Virus record (IMG/VR): IMGVR_UViG_3300042293_000369
Location: 1 to 39,892 of that record
From: a virus
DNA length: 39,892 bases
Strand: one strand, 5' to 3'
Below the pieces are notes generated by a model. That model ran no database searches, was not told where the DNA came from, and was given only the letters and a program-made list of their open reading frames with translations. Of the stretch, positions 16,317 to 25,894 are shown piece by piece. Each line of letters begins with the position of its first letter. Within the stretch, counting starts at the first letter, position 1. The position numbers and the translations under genes are program-made.

Positions 16317-18554
16317 CTATCGTATTAAGTTCGTTAAAGTTGTGTTTGGTGCTGCTAACAATTTGAACTGTGTTGTACCTCTTATTACTGGTTTACTTTT
16401 CGCTGATATTATGAACCCTGCATATTGATTATCCAAGTATGTAAAGGTAACATAACTATAAGGATTATCCTCTATTAAATTGTACAAATTTATGACTTCC
16501 TTTGTTTCAAATTCAAAGATTATAGGCTTGAATAACAAATCCTCATCAGGGCATAAATCACTAATTAGAACCGCACCACCTTCATTGAAGTCTAATACTC
16601 CATTTGTATAGGTAATCATCTTCAAGTTACCAACATTATTCATTCCGCTTAATTGGAAGTTAAGCGAATTTGCATCATTAAGTTTTAACAATGAACGGAA
16701 GTAAGCACCATTTCTAAATAGAGAACGCTGAGGTGAGAAAAGTATGTTGTATGCAGTTTCAGGTGAGAAGATATTTTGTATCTCCCAAGTACCTGCTACT
16801 ATCGGTGTTCTGTATAGAAGGTAATAAGGTGTTGAAACATACCCAGTTCCTGATACATACCTATTAAAATTACCGCTACTATCTTCATTTTTATGAATGG
16901 CAAATACATCATTGTCGGTTGAACTATCTGCCAAAGTTTTACTTTCAAGATTAACCCTTACAAACTCAATGCCATACATATCACAACGAATAGGGCTAAT
17001 ATAATCAGCAGTAGCATTAATTCTAACTAATGGACTAAGACGGACAGTTTCAGTATTAAACTCATCTTTACCATTTGTTATTTCAGTATCGTTTGCACCA
17101 CGTTGGTCGTACGATTGTTTTTTATCTCCGATTTTTAAGTTTACAAATGCCTCAGATGTAAATGGAGTTATTTTAAGATTTTTTACACTTCCAATATTAC
17201 CATACCCTGCACCTTGAGAATTTATAAACACATTTGATTTATCTTGTAAATGGCAAGTATTTGTAGTTTTATCATAATAAAATGCTACTCCAAACTTTGT
17301 ATTTAGAAACTTGAATAGTTCAGAAAATGATATTTTTAATTTGCTACCACCTAAATTTCTAATAGCATCACCTGATGTAATTACTATTTGATTTGGGAAT
17401 TGAGATTCAATAGTATGGTCAATAAAAGTAGGAGTTTGGTCAGGTTGACCTAAACTATTTTCTCCTATTTCATCAATAAGATATTGCATTACATCAACTG
17501 CCTTTAAAGTTTGGATATATGATGGTTCGTATCTATTTACAAAATATGCAGTAACTTCTTCATAATTGCTTGTAAGTTGATAATCAGTTCCTGATATTAA
17601 GAATGCAGCAGCTACTGGTTGCCACATTCTATATGTAACTTCTATTCTTCTATTTGGAGATAATGTATAAGGCAATTGTATTGTACCTATATATGTATAG
17701 GTTAAATTAGGTGCGTGAAGATAAGTGCTATTTAAAATGTATGTATTTGATACAAATGTATTTGTAGATATTACAACTTCTCTAAATTGAATCCAAAAAT
17801 AACTTGAAGCTGCAACTGAATTATCTAAGTGTATTGTAATTGAATAATCATATACAAAATCAATGTCTTGTGATATGTTACTATTATTTGCCAATAATAT
17901 AAAAGGAGAATTACCACTTAATAAGTGGTCATATTGTTGCAAATACAAATTAGTTCCTTCGTGGTCATACGAAACTAATGAAGGATTATAATAACCATTT
18001 ATACTTGTATTTGGTAATCCTGCCCAAGATAATTTTGCTTGAAGATTTAATCCATCGCTATAAACAAACTTTACATCAGTATTACCATCAATAGCAAACT
18101 CGTAAGGTGTATCTTCTCTTGCCTTTAACTTTGCAGGGAAACCGCTTTCCATTATTGGTACAACAACGTAATCAAACTCATCAGTAGCTTTAGACAAATC
18201 CAAATCTCCAATAAAAAATGTTTCGTAATCGAATACCGCAGTATCACTATTAAACTTTTCTACAAGCAACTCGCACTTAGCTTCGATGCCATAAGTATAT
18301 TGTAAGTAACGAAGTATCAATGCGCCATCCTTGTGAAACTTTAAAGGTGTTGCGTATGATGTAAACATTCCGTAGTAAGTAAACCCACGTTCCCAACCAA
18401 CTTCATATTCTTGCCATCCTTCAGGCGCACGAGCAAGTTCAGTTTTAGCACTTGTATTATCTACGGTAGTACCTGTTACATAATAGTATTCGTATGCTGA
18501 TGCAGATATATCATAATACCTTAGATAATGTCTATATGGTTTAGGTTGCGCCAT
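16317..18554 (-). CDS. Large tail-tip/hub protein (putative)
   Basis: The 745-aa product follows the tape measure gene directly (1-nt overlap), where siphoviruses encode the distal tail or hub protein. Seen in the sequence: an N-terminal segment rich in Tyr and Trp (PEGWQEYEVGWERGFTYYG), long beta-rich regions, and FKFLNTKFGVAFYYDKTTN near the middle, which is reminiscent of hub domains. The C-terminus (YSYVTFTYLDNQYAGFIISA) resembles a baseplate-hub closing strand. I would call it a tail hub; the exact family is uncertain. Confidence 0.6.
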   Translation of the reverse strand: MAQPKPYRHYLRYYDISASAYEYYYVTGTTVDNTSAKTELARAPEGWQEYEVGWERGFTYYGMFTSYATPLKFHKDGALILRYLQYTYGIEAKCELLVEKFNSDTAVFDYETFFIGDLDLSKATDEFDYVVVPIMESGFPAKLKAREDTPYEFAIDGNTDVKFVYSDGLNLQAKLSWAGLPNTSINGYYNPSLVSYDHEGTNLYLQQYDHLLSGNSPFILLANNSNISQDIDFVYDYSITIHLDNSVAASSYFWIQFREVVISTNTFVSNTYILNSTYLHAPNLTYTYIGTIQLPYTLSPNRRIEVTYRMWQPVAAAFLISGTDYQLTSNYEEVTAYFVNRYEPSYIQTLKAVDVMQYLIDEIGENSLGQPDQTPTFIDHTIESQFPNQIVITSGDAIRNLGGSKLKISFSELFKFLNTKFGVAFYYDKTTNTCHLQDKSNVFINSQGAGYGNIGSVKNLKITPFTSEAFVNLKIGDKKQSYDQRGANDTEITNGKDEFNTETVRLSPLVRINATADYISPIRCDMYGIEFVRVNLESKTLADSSTDNDVFAIHKNEDSSGNFNRYVSGTGYVSTPYYLLYRTPIVAGTWEIQNIFSPETAYNILFSPQRSLFRNGAYFRSLLKLNDANSLNFQLSGMNNVGNLKMITYTNGVLDFNEGGAVLISDLCPDEDLLFKPIIFEFETKEVINLYNLIEDNPYSYVTFTYLDNQYAGFIISAKSKPVIRGTTQFKLLAAPNTTLTNLIR

Positions 18555-21067
18555 TATCTTATGTTTGCTTGTTTATATGATTCAAATGCACCCAATCCGT
18601 TATATGTTGCAGTTAGGTTTTTAGATTTCATTATCTCCTTGAGTTCTTTAATCTCATTAGTATTGCGTTCAAACTCATCTATCAATGCCATTTGTAACTT
18701 ATCAGTAGTAACAGTTCCTTGTTTTGCAAGTGCTACATACGCTGAGTTCTTTATCAATTCGTTATGAGGTATTACATCCGCACCTTGTGGGATATATGCA
18801 AGACTTGGTGTTGATGGTGTAAGTGTTACTTTACCATCAGTAGTTACGATTGCCTCTTGTCCTATCTCACCAACGATAGCGTGTTCTGCTTTACCACCTT
18901 TACGACCTTTAGCATATTGTGGAAGTGGTGTTGCTATAACTCTGGCTATTTGTGTTGCACCAGCTAATCCTGCGGCTAATGCCCTAAATGCTTTAGTGTA
19001 TGGGTCTCCTTCTCCCCAAGCATCCATAATTGCTAACGCAGTACGACTTATAATTTGCGCTATGTCTATTTGTTTTTGCATTACTGCTTGTTTCCTTAAT
19101 GCAGTAACTCTATCTCTATCGTTTTGCTTTTTTTGAGCTTCATTTTGAGCGTTTAATTTTGCAGTAGCTTTTGCCTTATTTGCTTCTGACATTCCTGATT
19201 GCTCAATAAATTTAAGTTCATTTTTGTATGATTCGGCTAATGCTTTATCCTTTGCATCTATGGCAGCTAATTGTTTACTAGTTGCAATATCTGATATAGA
19301 ACCAATTAATTCAATAGTATTCATTACAGCCTCTACCGTTGCTTGTATTCTACCCATTTTCCTCTTCCACTCATCTTCCCTTTCCTTATCTTCCTTTGCA
19401 AGCATTCTTGCTTGTGCGTCTAATTGATCTTGTACATATTTTGTGTAATCATCCTCTCCTTTTTCTAAATTTTTTATTCTTTTTAATCCTGATTGCAATT
19501 TCGCCCAATCAGCCTTACCTGTAGCTGTTACTGATTCGTCTAATAATTTAAGAAGTTCATCATACATTTTTTTTGACTCGCCTGTCAACTTTGCATTAAA
19601 TTGTGCTTCTGATAAAGATTCTTCTTTAGTAAGTCCTTTTCTGTGATTATAATAACTTTCTGCTATTGTAGCACGTTCATCATAATATTTTTCATCACTA
19701 ATTTTACCTAAATTATGGGATTCTTCTAATAAATTTAATTCTTCTTCATATTGCTTTTTAATGTCATCAATACGATTAACTGGTTTAGTAGCGGTTGGTG
19801 TTGTTGGGTCTTTAATAGGAGTAAAATTAAATTTATTTTTTTTTGCTAATTCCGCCGCTTCTTCTTGTTTTTTTCTAAATAAAAGTGTAAATTCATCAAT
19901 ACTAACTCCAGTTTTAATTTTTAATCTATCTAAATATTCTGTTAAGTCTTTTTCTGCTTCACTACCAAATAGTCTTTGAATTATAGGAACTAAAGATAGT
20001 TGTTGAGCCGTTTTTCCAAATCCACTCATTTTATTAAAATCTCGCATATAGCCTTCAATGCGAGATGTCATTTTATCCATAAAGCTAACTTCATTTCCAA
20101 CTTGATTTAACTCAGAAGTTTTTTGTATTGCTTTATTAAGGGCTGCTTGTGCTTCTTCTTTTAAGGATACCATTTTTATATAATTTGGTAATCCGTCAAT
20201 TGATAAATTTTCTAATTGATTCCAAGTGCTTAAATGACCAGTAGTTTTACCTAATGTTTCATTATATTCTTTTAAAACTGAATCTTTACTAATTAAACCT
20301 TTATTTGCAAGGTCTATATTTTCTTTTAAAGTATAAACATTTTCAATAGCTGATTTATATCCTGAACCACTAAATGCTTCTTTAAATATTTCTTGTGACT
20401 TTGATATTTTACTATTAAATATGTCTAATTTTTCTGCTACAAACATTATAGCCTCACCTGCCAAATTAAATATACCTGCAATACCAAGACCAGGCAATAT
20501 GTAAGCTAACTGCCTAATACCACCCCATATCTTAGATAACGCAGAACCATAGTTACCTACGTTACGTTGCATATTACCAAGTCCTGCATCTAAATCTTTC
20601 AATGACTTATTCGCCATTGCAATATCGGCTTGTAATCCCTTACCGATTGCCCCACTACGCATCTCAGCACTCAAAGCCTTATACTTAGCAATGAGCAATG
20701 ACATATTAGCTTGGAGTTCATTGTAACTACCTTTGGAGGCATTCGCTGATTGTGCGTCTAACCTATTAGCAGCCGTTTGTTGCTTAGTTAATTGTTGTAG
20801 TTGTATGTACTCCTTACCTGCATCTTCATTAGCCTTAATCAAGGCTTTAAGTGCCTTCTCTTGCTCATTAATAGCGGTTGTATTACTCTTTAGTCCACCA
20901 CTACCACCACTACCTGCTTTATTCAAAGCATCATTCATTAAGTTAACCGCAGTAACTGATTCCTTGAAGGTAGTTAATAACGTACCCATCTTAGCGGTAG
21001 CGTCATCAATCTGCTTAATCGCTTCCTGCCCAATTATTTCATCTATACTGCCGTTAGCGTTTGCCAT
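18554..21067 (-). CDS. Tape measure protein
   Basis: The 837-aa product sets tail length and may help DNA cross the host envelope. The N-terminal 180 residues are coiled coil (INEQEKALKALIKANEDAG). A hydrophobic stretch follows near 185-220 (LAYILPGLGIAGIFNLAGEA), then more coiled coil. The C-terminus has the Gly-rich GKAEHAIVGEIGQEAIV and LAYIPQGADVIPHNE segment seen in many tape measures. At about 0.15 nm per residue the tail would be roughly 125 nm. The gene follows the chaperone-like genes and precedes the tail-tip genes, as in siphoviruses. Confidence 0.9.
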   Translation of the reverse strand: MANANGSIDEIIGQEAIKQIDDATAKMGTLLTTFKESVTAVNLMNDALNKAGSGGSGGLKSNTTAINEQEKALKALIKANEDAGKEYIQLQQLTKQQTAANRLDAQSANASKGSYNELQANMSLLIAKYKALSAEMRSGAIGKGLQADIAMANKSLKDLDAGLGNMQRNVGNYGSALSKIWGGIRQLAYILPGLGIAGIFNLAGEAIMFVAEKLDIFNSKISKSQEIFKEAFSGSGYKSAIENVYTLKENIDLANKGLISKDSVLKEYNETLGKTTGHLSTWNQLENLSIDGLPNYIKMVSLKEEAQAALNKAIQKTSELNQVGNEVSFMDKMTSRIEGYMRDFNKMSGFGKTAQQLSLVPIIQRLFGSEAEKDLTEYLDRLKIKTGVSIDEFTLLFRKKQEEAAELAKKNKFNFTPIKDPTTPTATKPVNRIDDIKKQYEEELNLLEESHNLGKISDEKYYDERATIAESYYNHRKGLTKEESLSEAQFNAKLTGESKKMYDELLKLLDESVTATGKADWAKLQSGLKRIKNLEKGEDDYTKYVQDQLDAQARMLAKEDKEREDEWKRKMGRIQATVEAVMNTIELIGSISDIATSKQLAAIDAKDKALAESYKNELKFIEQSGMSEANKAKATAKLNAQNEAQKKQNDRDRVTALRKQAVMQKQIDIAQIISRTALAIMDAWGEGDPYTKAFRALAAGLAGATQIARVIATPLPQYAKGRKGGKAEHAIVGEIGQEAIVTTDGKVTLTPSTPSLAYIPQGADVIPHNELIKNSAYVALAKQGTVTTDKLQMALIDEFERNTNEIKELKEIMKSKNLTATYNGLGAFESYKQANIR

Positions 21068-21209
21068 CTTCTTCTAATTGGTTAAAATAGTCCGTTAAAA
21101 AGTCTTCATCTTCCTTCCTTTGCAAATATATGTCAAGCATCTTATTATACAACCAAGAGGTTGCAAATGTGAAAATAATACCACCTATGAAACAAACTGC
21201 GTACATCAT
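21054..21209 (-). CDS. Small membrane protein (51 aa) before the tape measure gene
   Basis: The frame from the ATG at 21209 to the stop at 21054 encodes 51 residues. The N-terminal half is hydrophobic (YAVCFIGGIIFTFATSWLY) and the rest is acidic. The start forms an ATGA overlap with the upstream gene's stop, and the end overlaps the tape measure start by 14 nt. The double overlap supports it as a real gene. The role is unknown. Confidence 0.55.
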   Translation of the reverse strand: MMYAVCFIGGIIFTFATSWLYNKMLDIYLQRKEDEDFLTDYFNQLEEDGKR

Positions 21210-21826
21210 ATATTTTGCTTATTTAATTGTTCTGCGTATTGCTTGTATTTGACTACATAAGCACAATACATTCGTAAAGATATATCATCCGTTACGGACA
21301 TCTTGAATGCCGTTGAAATCTCAACCAACATTGAGTAAAAATAATCTCTTGTGTAACTTCCTTTAGTCTTTGGTAATGCGTTCTGCAAAACTTGTAAGTC
21401 CACCGATTCTAACTTCAAGTGCGGTTCAATCTGCATTATCAACTTCTCTATGTTCTCATCAGAAAACTCCAATGCTTGTGTAGGATACTCAAAGGACATA
21501 AGCAAGTCAAACATATCCTTGCTCCTTGTCATTAGTAACATCTCAATAGTCTTAGCGGTAACGATAACCCTTGAACGTAGCGTTACTATCTCCTTGTTCT
21601 GATCCATTGATTGTTCTAACTGCCTACCACCAATAGATTCGCAGAACTCAATGTAAATATCTTCAAAGTTATCAATATCTTCGGTATTGCCATCTACGAT
21701 TGCATCAATGAATACTCGTAGTGGCATATCAATAGAGTTATAGAGGCGTGTAATATTCAACGGCTTTATAACCTCGCTTTTGCGCTGTTTCCAAATCCGT
21801 TGTATAATACTTTTTATCTTCCTCAT
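21206..21826 (-). CDS. Tail assembly chaperone-like protein
   Basis: The 206-aa helical product lies just before the tape measure, the position of tail assembly chaperones. It has a basic start (MRKIKSIIQRIWKQRKSE) and a mostly helical body (MPLRVFIDAIVDGNTEDID, then KQYAEQLNKQN at the end). Its first 89 nt overlap the 68-aa gene upstream in another frame. In many siphoviruses a frameshift joins two chaperone forms here; I see no canonical slippery site, so two overlapping genes is the simpler reading. A later start at 21727 is possible. Confidence 0.55.
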   Translation of the reverse strand: MRKIKSIIQRIWKQRKSEVIKPLNITRLYNSIDMPLRVFIDAIVDGNTEDIDNFEDIYIEFCESIGGRQLEQSMDQNKEIVTLRSRVIVTAKTIEMLLMTRSKDMFDLLMSFEYPTQALEFSDENIEKLIMQIEPHLKLESVDLQVLQNALPKTKGSYTRDYFYSMLVEISTAFKMSVTDDISLRMYCAYVVKYKQYAEQLNKQNI

Positions 21827-21944
21827 CGAAATATACTACTATTGTTTTGTTTTCATTTATTGCTCGTTGTTTAGCCAATTTACCATACGTTGGTAACTTA
21901 GCCTTCTCTCTCTCACACGGCAAACATATCTTATCTTTAGCCAT
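21738..21944 (-). CDS. Small protein upstream of the chaperone-like gene
   Basis: The 68-aa product has a CLPC pair (KICLPCEREKAKLP) and then a strand-rich end (TIVVYFDEEDKKYYTT). No family is recognised. Its last 89 nt are also coding in the next gene's frame, an unusually long overlap for this genome. It starts 8 nt before the stop of the preceding gene. Confidence 0.55.
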   Translation of the reverse strand: MAKDKICLPCEREKAKLPTYGKLAKQRAINENKTIVVYFDEEDKKYYTTDLETAQKRGYKAVEYYTPL

Positions 21945-22371
21945 TTACTTGCCGTCTTACTCTTTTCATAAAGGCATCAAAGAATACACCATTTCTATAC
22001 TCATCTAAGTTCTCCTTGTTCAATCCGAATGCGTTAGGATACCAACCAAGTAACTTTGCCGTCTTGCCATCCGTACTCTTGATGACGTAGTTCTTAGCCG
22101 ATATATCCATAAACATTCCTGCTTGAAAAGAACCAGTTAGGTACAAGTCAACATTACCATCTGCTCGTGGATTCATCTTAAACTTCTTATCTGCGTACCA
22201 AGGTAATGCGTATTCGCCCATTGCTTGTCCATCATTGCCTTCACCACTTAACATCTGCTCCTTATTGTAATCCAAGAACTCTTTTTGAGTATCTCTCATA
22301 GAATCCATACCACATATATCAAGGTCTTTTTGCAACCCTTTAAATCGTTGGTATTTCTCTTGAATTGTCAT
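21937..22371 (-). CDS. Neck/tail-completion-like protein
   Basis: I place the start at 22371 (MTIQEKYQRF) because the ATG at 22392 lies in the loop of a hairpin (22380-22405). The 144-aa product has MNPRADGNVDLYLTGSFQAG in its centre and FGLNKENLDEY near the end, a pattern seen in short neck or tail-completion proteins of Bacteroidota phages. It lies between the tail tube and the chaperone-like genes. The role is inferred from position and pattern. Confidence 0.5.
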   Translation of the reverse strand: MTIQEKYQRFKGLQKDLDICGMDSMRDTQKEFLDYNKEQMLSGEGNDGQAMGEYALPWYADKKFKMNPRADGNVDLYLTGSFQAGMFMDISAKNYVIKSTDGKTAKLLGWYPNAFGLNKENLDEYRNGVFFDAFMKRVRRQVNG

Positions 22372-22379
22372 AAGGTAAT

Positions 22380-22405
22380 GGAGGGTACGCATTACCGCAC
22401 CCTCC
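22380..22405. other. Intercistronic hairpin after the 64-aa gene
   Basis: GGAGGGT (22380-22386) pairs with ACCCTCC (22399-22405) across a 12-nt loop. It starts 7 nt past the stop of the upstream gene and ends 8 nt before the chosen start at 22371. It may be an mRNA stability or attenuation element. Confidence 0.4.
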
Positions 22406-22412
22406 GTATTTG

Positions 22413-22607
22413 TTATTTGTTTTTACCTTTAGGTTTGTCAGCAGTTTCGCTTGTCGCAATAGAATATATATTACGCATCCATTCCTCAGTTACTCCCCAA
22501 CATTCAGCATAAGGCTGTTTATTAAGAAATTCATTGACATCCGAGCAATCGGTTATCCATTTAATAGGAATATTTATGTTGTCCATTAAAATTGAATCTG
22601 TTGCCAT
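22413..22607 (-). CDS. Small protein after the tail tube gene
   Basis: The 64-aa product is acidic with two Cys and Trp-rich helices (ECWGVTEEWMRNIYSIA) and a basic tail (KPKGKNK). It is not recognised. It starts 1 nt inside the tail tube stop, so it is translated with it; a minor tail or assembly role is plausible. Confidence 0.6.
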   Translation of the reverse strand: MATDSILMDNINIPIKWITDCSDVNEFLNKQPYAECWGVTEEWMRNIYSIATSETADKPKGKNK

Positions 22608-23605
22608 TATGCTCCGAATGTTGTAGTTAATGATGTATTACCAAAACCTGAAACTCCACCTGTTCCTAAAGCTGTTACACTTGGTGAGTTAATAGTAATT
22701 TCCTGACCAGAAGTAGGGATAGTAGTAGATATTGTCAACGTAAGTATCTTAGTTGTAGTACTATAAGAGAATGCTGTATTGCTTGATGCTATAACAGTAT
22801 TTGCTGAGTTATTAGTAACTACCCAATTCGATGCAGCAATAGCTACCAATGAAGCACCATATGTATCTCCTAAATCTACTGCGCCACCATCGGTAGTAAC
22901 TCTGAATCTAACAATACCTGTTGCTGCTGAACCTGCCGTATGTAATTTGAACTCTAAGTTACGCAAACCTACGATGTTATTAACCTTTTGTGAAGTAGGT
23001 AATACATAGTAAGCCATTGATTGCATCAACTCGTTAGCATCAGAGAATATCAATCCGATCTTGTGTGTTGTAACACCATCAGCAGATAACTTAGGCAAAG
23101 GACAGATAATCAAGTCAAGGCTAAGACCTTGAAGTACGTTACCAAGAGTATTATCATCAGGTGTAGTTCCGATTACCGCATTCGCAGTCTTATCGAATAA
23201 CAATACATCGTATGAATCTTGATGTCCTTCAAAAGTAGTAAGCATAACATCGTAGTTCATACCACCATTCTTATACTCCCACTCAAAGTAGAACTTACCT
23301 TTCTTACCAAGAATCATTGAGCCATATCCTGTTGAAGTAGTAGTCGTTTCCGTACTCTTATCTTCAATGTTTATGAACTTACCGATTGGGTAACCTCTTA
23401 ATGATTCAGTAGGGTTTTGCGCTGAACCTGCTACTGATGAACCATTCAAGACTGAGAATAAAGTCTGAACGTGCGTTTGTGTGAACTTAGTCCCTTTTGG
23501 GATAAGCATAAATTTTTCAATAGTTCCAAAGTCGAAGGAACATTGAGGAATCCCTGTATTGCTATTCGCAGTATTACAAGCGATTATGTTTGTGTATGTT
23601 GGCAT
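22607..23605 (-). CDS. Major tail tube protein with C-terminal Ig-like domain
   Basis: The 332-aa product is probably the tail tube subunit. Residues 1-240 are beta-rich (KGKFYFEWEYKNGGMNYDV, then VGLRNLEFKLH), as in tail tubes. The last 85 residues (ASNWVVTNNSANTVIASSN and SGQEITINSPSVTALGTGG) look like an added Ig-like surface domain, common on tail tubes. It follows the connector genes and precedes the chaperone and tape measure genes. The call rests on position and fold pattern rather than strong sequence motifs. Confidence 0.65.
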   Translation of the reverse strand: MPTYTNIIACNTANSNTGIPQCSFDFGTIEKFMLIPKGTKFTQTHVQTLFSVLNGSSVAGSAQNPTESLRGYPIGKFINIEDKSTETTTTSTGYGSMILGKKGKFYFEWEYKNGGMNYDVMLTTFEGHQDSYDVLLFDKTANAVIGTTPDDNTLGNVLQGLSLDLIICPLPKLSADGVTTHKIGLIFSDANELMQSMAYYVLPTSQKVNNIVGLRNLEFKLHTAGSAATGIVRFRVTTDGGAVDLGDTYGASLVAIAASNWVVTNNSANTVIASSNTAFSYSTTTKILTLTISTTIPTSGQEITINSPSVTALGTGGVSGFGNTSLTTTFGA

Positions 23606-23610
23606 AATTT

Positions 23611-24801
23611 TTAATTTGTTTTATAAAATGATTGTGAATTTAAATATTGATCGTCAACCAAAACGGTATAAGTTATATCCGTAGGAGATAATGGTTTTTC
23701 TTGATTAATTGTTGTTGTTATTTGCGTTGTGTCTAATACATAAGGTGCAAAGAATTGTTGGTATTGTAAGTTACCGCCATTTGATGTCAATTCAATTTGT
23801 TGTATGTTTTTTTCAGAATAAATAAATTTATGAGTAACATCAAATGGGTAATCGCTATAATCTACTCCTGATACAATAAAGTTATTTAAATAATGCTTAA
23901 CAAATGTGGTGCATTTAACGGCATTGCCACTTTTAACGTAGAATCCGAAATATAATGTACTTCTTGTTGTACCATCATCTGAAACAACGTATCCATAGTA
24001 ATTTCCATCTTCTAAACTTACAGTTTGAAACAAGACAGCCGACCCACCCTCTTCTATCTTTTTGTTACCCATATCTGCTTGAGATGAAATAGGATAATAC
24101 AAGTAATAACTTGGAGTAGGAACTACACCATTGATGTATTGTGCATTATTTAGAGTTACACCTATTGTATAATTAGTAACCGAAATACTTAACTCCGCTA
24201 CGTTATTCAAGTATGTCAACTGAACTGGAGGGCCATAGTTAAACCCAACACAACGTGATGGCACAACCCCTAACTTCAATCCGCTTATAATAATACCATC
24301 AACGCAATCAGGAAGTAAGTACTTAGTATTACCTTGTGTTCCATCAACTCCTAAGTGCATATTATCAGTTTTGGTATGCTCAATAGATATACCATAACCT
24401 AAGAAGTAAGGCGATTCAGCAAGTACCGACATCAACTCAGCATAGATAGGATATAATATTGGTGTGTAATTATCTACTTCTCTGTCCTCACTCTCTTTCG
24501 TGGGTGTAGATGGAGTTACAATCACCAATGTTAATGATACTTCAACAAGGTCGGTGTTAGCTTTATACTTCTCATCAAAGTTGCGTAATAATGCAACAAG
24601 AGGATACTTTTCTTGGCTAAATGAACCAATCTGAGATTCCTTACTCAACCTTTCCATTAACTTAATCCAAGTTTCACATTTAAATGATACTCTTGAAATG
24701 TCAAGTGATGCTTCATCTATTAAGTTAGTTTGTACCTCGCTAACAATCGCCTTCATAATTGAAGGTATAGATATAGGAAGTGAAGTATAGGTTGCTCCCA
24801 T
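23611..24801 (-). CDS. Tail-terminator/neck-region protein (putative)
   Basis: The 396-aa product lies between the connector and the tail tube, the usual position of a tail terminator or head-tail joining protein. Residues 1-170 (KCETWIKLMERLSKESQIGS, DLVEVSLTLVIVTP) could be a terminator-like domain. The remaining 220 residues are beta-rich and contain a Gly/Ser motif before a second domain. It starts 1 nt inside the connector stop. No family is recognised with confidence. Confidence 0.5.
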   Translation of the reverse strand: MGATYTSLPISIPSIMKAIVSEVQTNLIDEASLDISRVSFKCETWIKLMERLSKESQIGSFSQEKYPLVALLRNFDEKYKANTDLVEVSLTLVIVTPSTPTKESEDREVDNYTPILYPIYAELMSVLAESPYFLGYGISIEHTKTDNMHLGVDGTQGNTKYLLPDCVDGIIISGLKLGVVPSRCVGFNYGPPVQLTYLNNVAELSISVTNYTIGVTLNNAQYINGVVPTPSYYLYYPISSQADMGNKKIEEGGSAVLFQTVSLEDGNYYGYVVSDDGTTRSTLYFGFYVKSGNAVKCTTFVKHYLNNFIVSGVDYSDYPFDVTHKFIYSEKNIQQIELTSNGGNLQYQQFFAPYVLDTTQITTTINQEKPLSPTDITYTVLVDDQYLNSQSFYKTN

Positions 24802-25361
24802 TAGATGCCGAATGTATTAATCTTTCTATATAAGTTTACGAACTCTTGAGACCTTGCATAATAATCGTTGCCTATCCAAGATGGATATATGTCTTGATTA
24901 GCGTATAAGAATCCGTATAGCTTGATATTAAAATCAACCATCTCATTCCAAGCACTACACATTGGAATCTCAGGAGAGACACGAGTAGCGTTTTCCGCTA
25001 CCGTGTTCACCTGACCAATTCCTGTTGTTTGTTGTGCGTTGTTTTTCAACAACTGATAATAAATATAATTCGCTATGGGATTCGTACCAACCGATGCAAA
25101 ACCATACCATTTCTCCGTGCGACCAGTCCAAACATCAGTATAGGTAACCCCATCTCTGATATTCTTGTAGATAGTCGTATTAGTTAATAAACCATTCTCA
25201 AATAAATCATATAGTTCATAGCCAAGAATATATTGCAAATACTCAGGCTCATATTTATTAATGAACGCAGTAGCTTTTGCACCTTCTACGGTTGCTTGTG
25301 AAGTTACATTAGGTAAATAAATATTACCTGCGAAATGATTTAATTGAGTTATTTGGCTCAT
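24801..25361 (-). CDS. Head-tail connector, DUF6712-like
   Basis: The 186-aa product resembles DUF6712, a connector family of Bacteroidota phages. Typical features are FINKYEPEYLQYILGYELYD (residues 33-52), an IANYIYYQLLKN helix and a C-terminal Arg/Lys-rich helix. It probably binds beneath the portal to join head and tail. Position agrees, between the capsid genes and the tail tube. Its start overlaps the lipoprotein gene stop by 1 nt. Confidence 0.65.
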   Translation of the reverse strand: MSQITQLNHFAGNIYLPNVTSQATVEGAKATAFINKYEPEYLQYILGYELYDLFENGLLTNTTIYKNIRDGVTYTDVWTGRTEKWYGFASVGTNPIANYIYYQLLKNNAQQTTGIGQVNTVAENATRVSPEIPMCSAWNEMVDFNIKLYGFLYANQDIYPSWIGNDYYARSQEFVNLYRKINTFGI

Positions 25362-25894
25362 TAGTGAGTAAAAGGTATTAATTTAAGTGTATGAATTCTA
25401 ACTGTTTGAGTACCTGAACCAACAAATTTAATTCTATAATAAAGTAATCTTGTGCATTGACTACCTTTTGTTACACCATAAACAAATTTAGTTGCTCCTG
25501 AAGTAGATGCTACATTAAATTGAACGGCAGAAGTAGTAGGTGTGATAGACAAACTATCAGAATTATAACCATCAACCCCCATTGCATTTGAATTAATTGG
25601 ATACCAGTTTACCCCATCCATAGACCCTTCTTGAATTGCGGTAACTGTAGCAGGAGTTCCTGTTAAATTAAGCAATGTAAAATAAGCCTTGTATGAACTA
25701 CTTGTATACTTATTTAAATCACCTACTCTTGAGGTGAAATAAGTAGTACCAGTATTGGTAATTGTATCTGCTGAATTACTACTTGTATTAGCAGGTAATA
25801 TAGCAGAAGGTGCTTTATACAATGTAATTTGCGCTTGTGTGTCGTTGCAACTGAAGAGCGCAGCCATCAGTAATATGATTCCTATTTTTTTCAT
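25361..25894 (-). CDS. Exported lipoprotein-like protein inside the head module
   Basis: The 177-aa product starts with a signal peptide whose h-region IIGIILLMAALF-like core is followed by LFSC, a candidate lipobox with Cys16. A type I cleavage after TQAQ would be the alternative. The rest is a beta-rich domain (YKAYFTLLNLTGTPATV, LYYRIKFVGSGTQTVRI) resembling a small virion or decoration domain. It is translated between the capsid neighbour and the connector. Why a structural-operon protein would be exported is not clear; superinfection exclusion is one possibility. Confidence 0.55.
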   Translation of the reverse strand: MKKIGIILLMAALFSCNDTQAQITLYKAPSAILPANTSSNSADTITNTGTTYFTSRVGDLNKYTSSSYKAYFTLLNLTGTPATVTAIQEGSMDGVNWYPINSNAMGVDGYNSDSLSITPTTSAVQFNVASTSGATKFVYGVTKGSQCTRLLYYRIKFVGSGTQTVRIHTLKLIPFTH

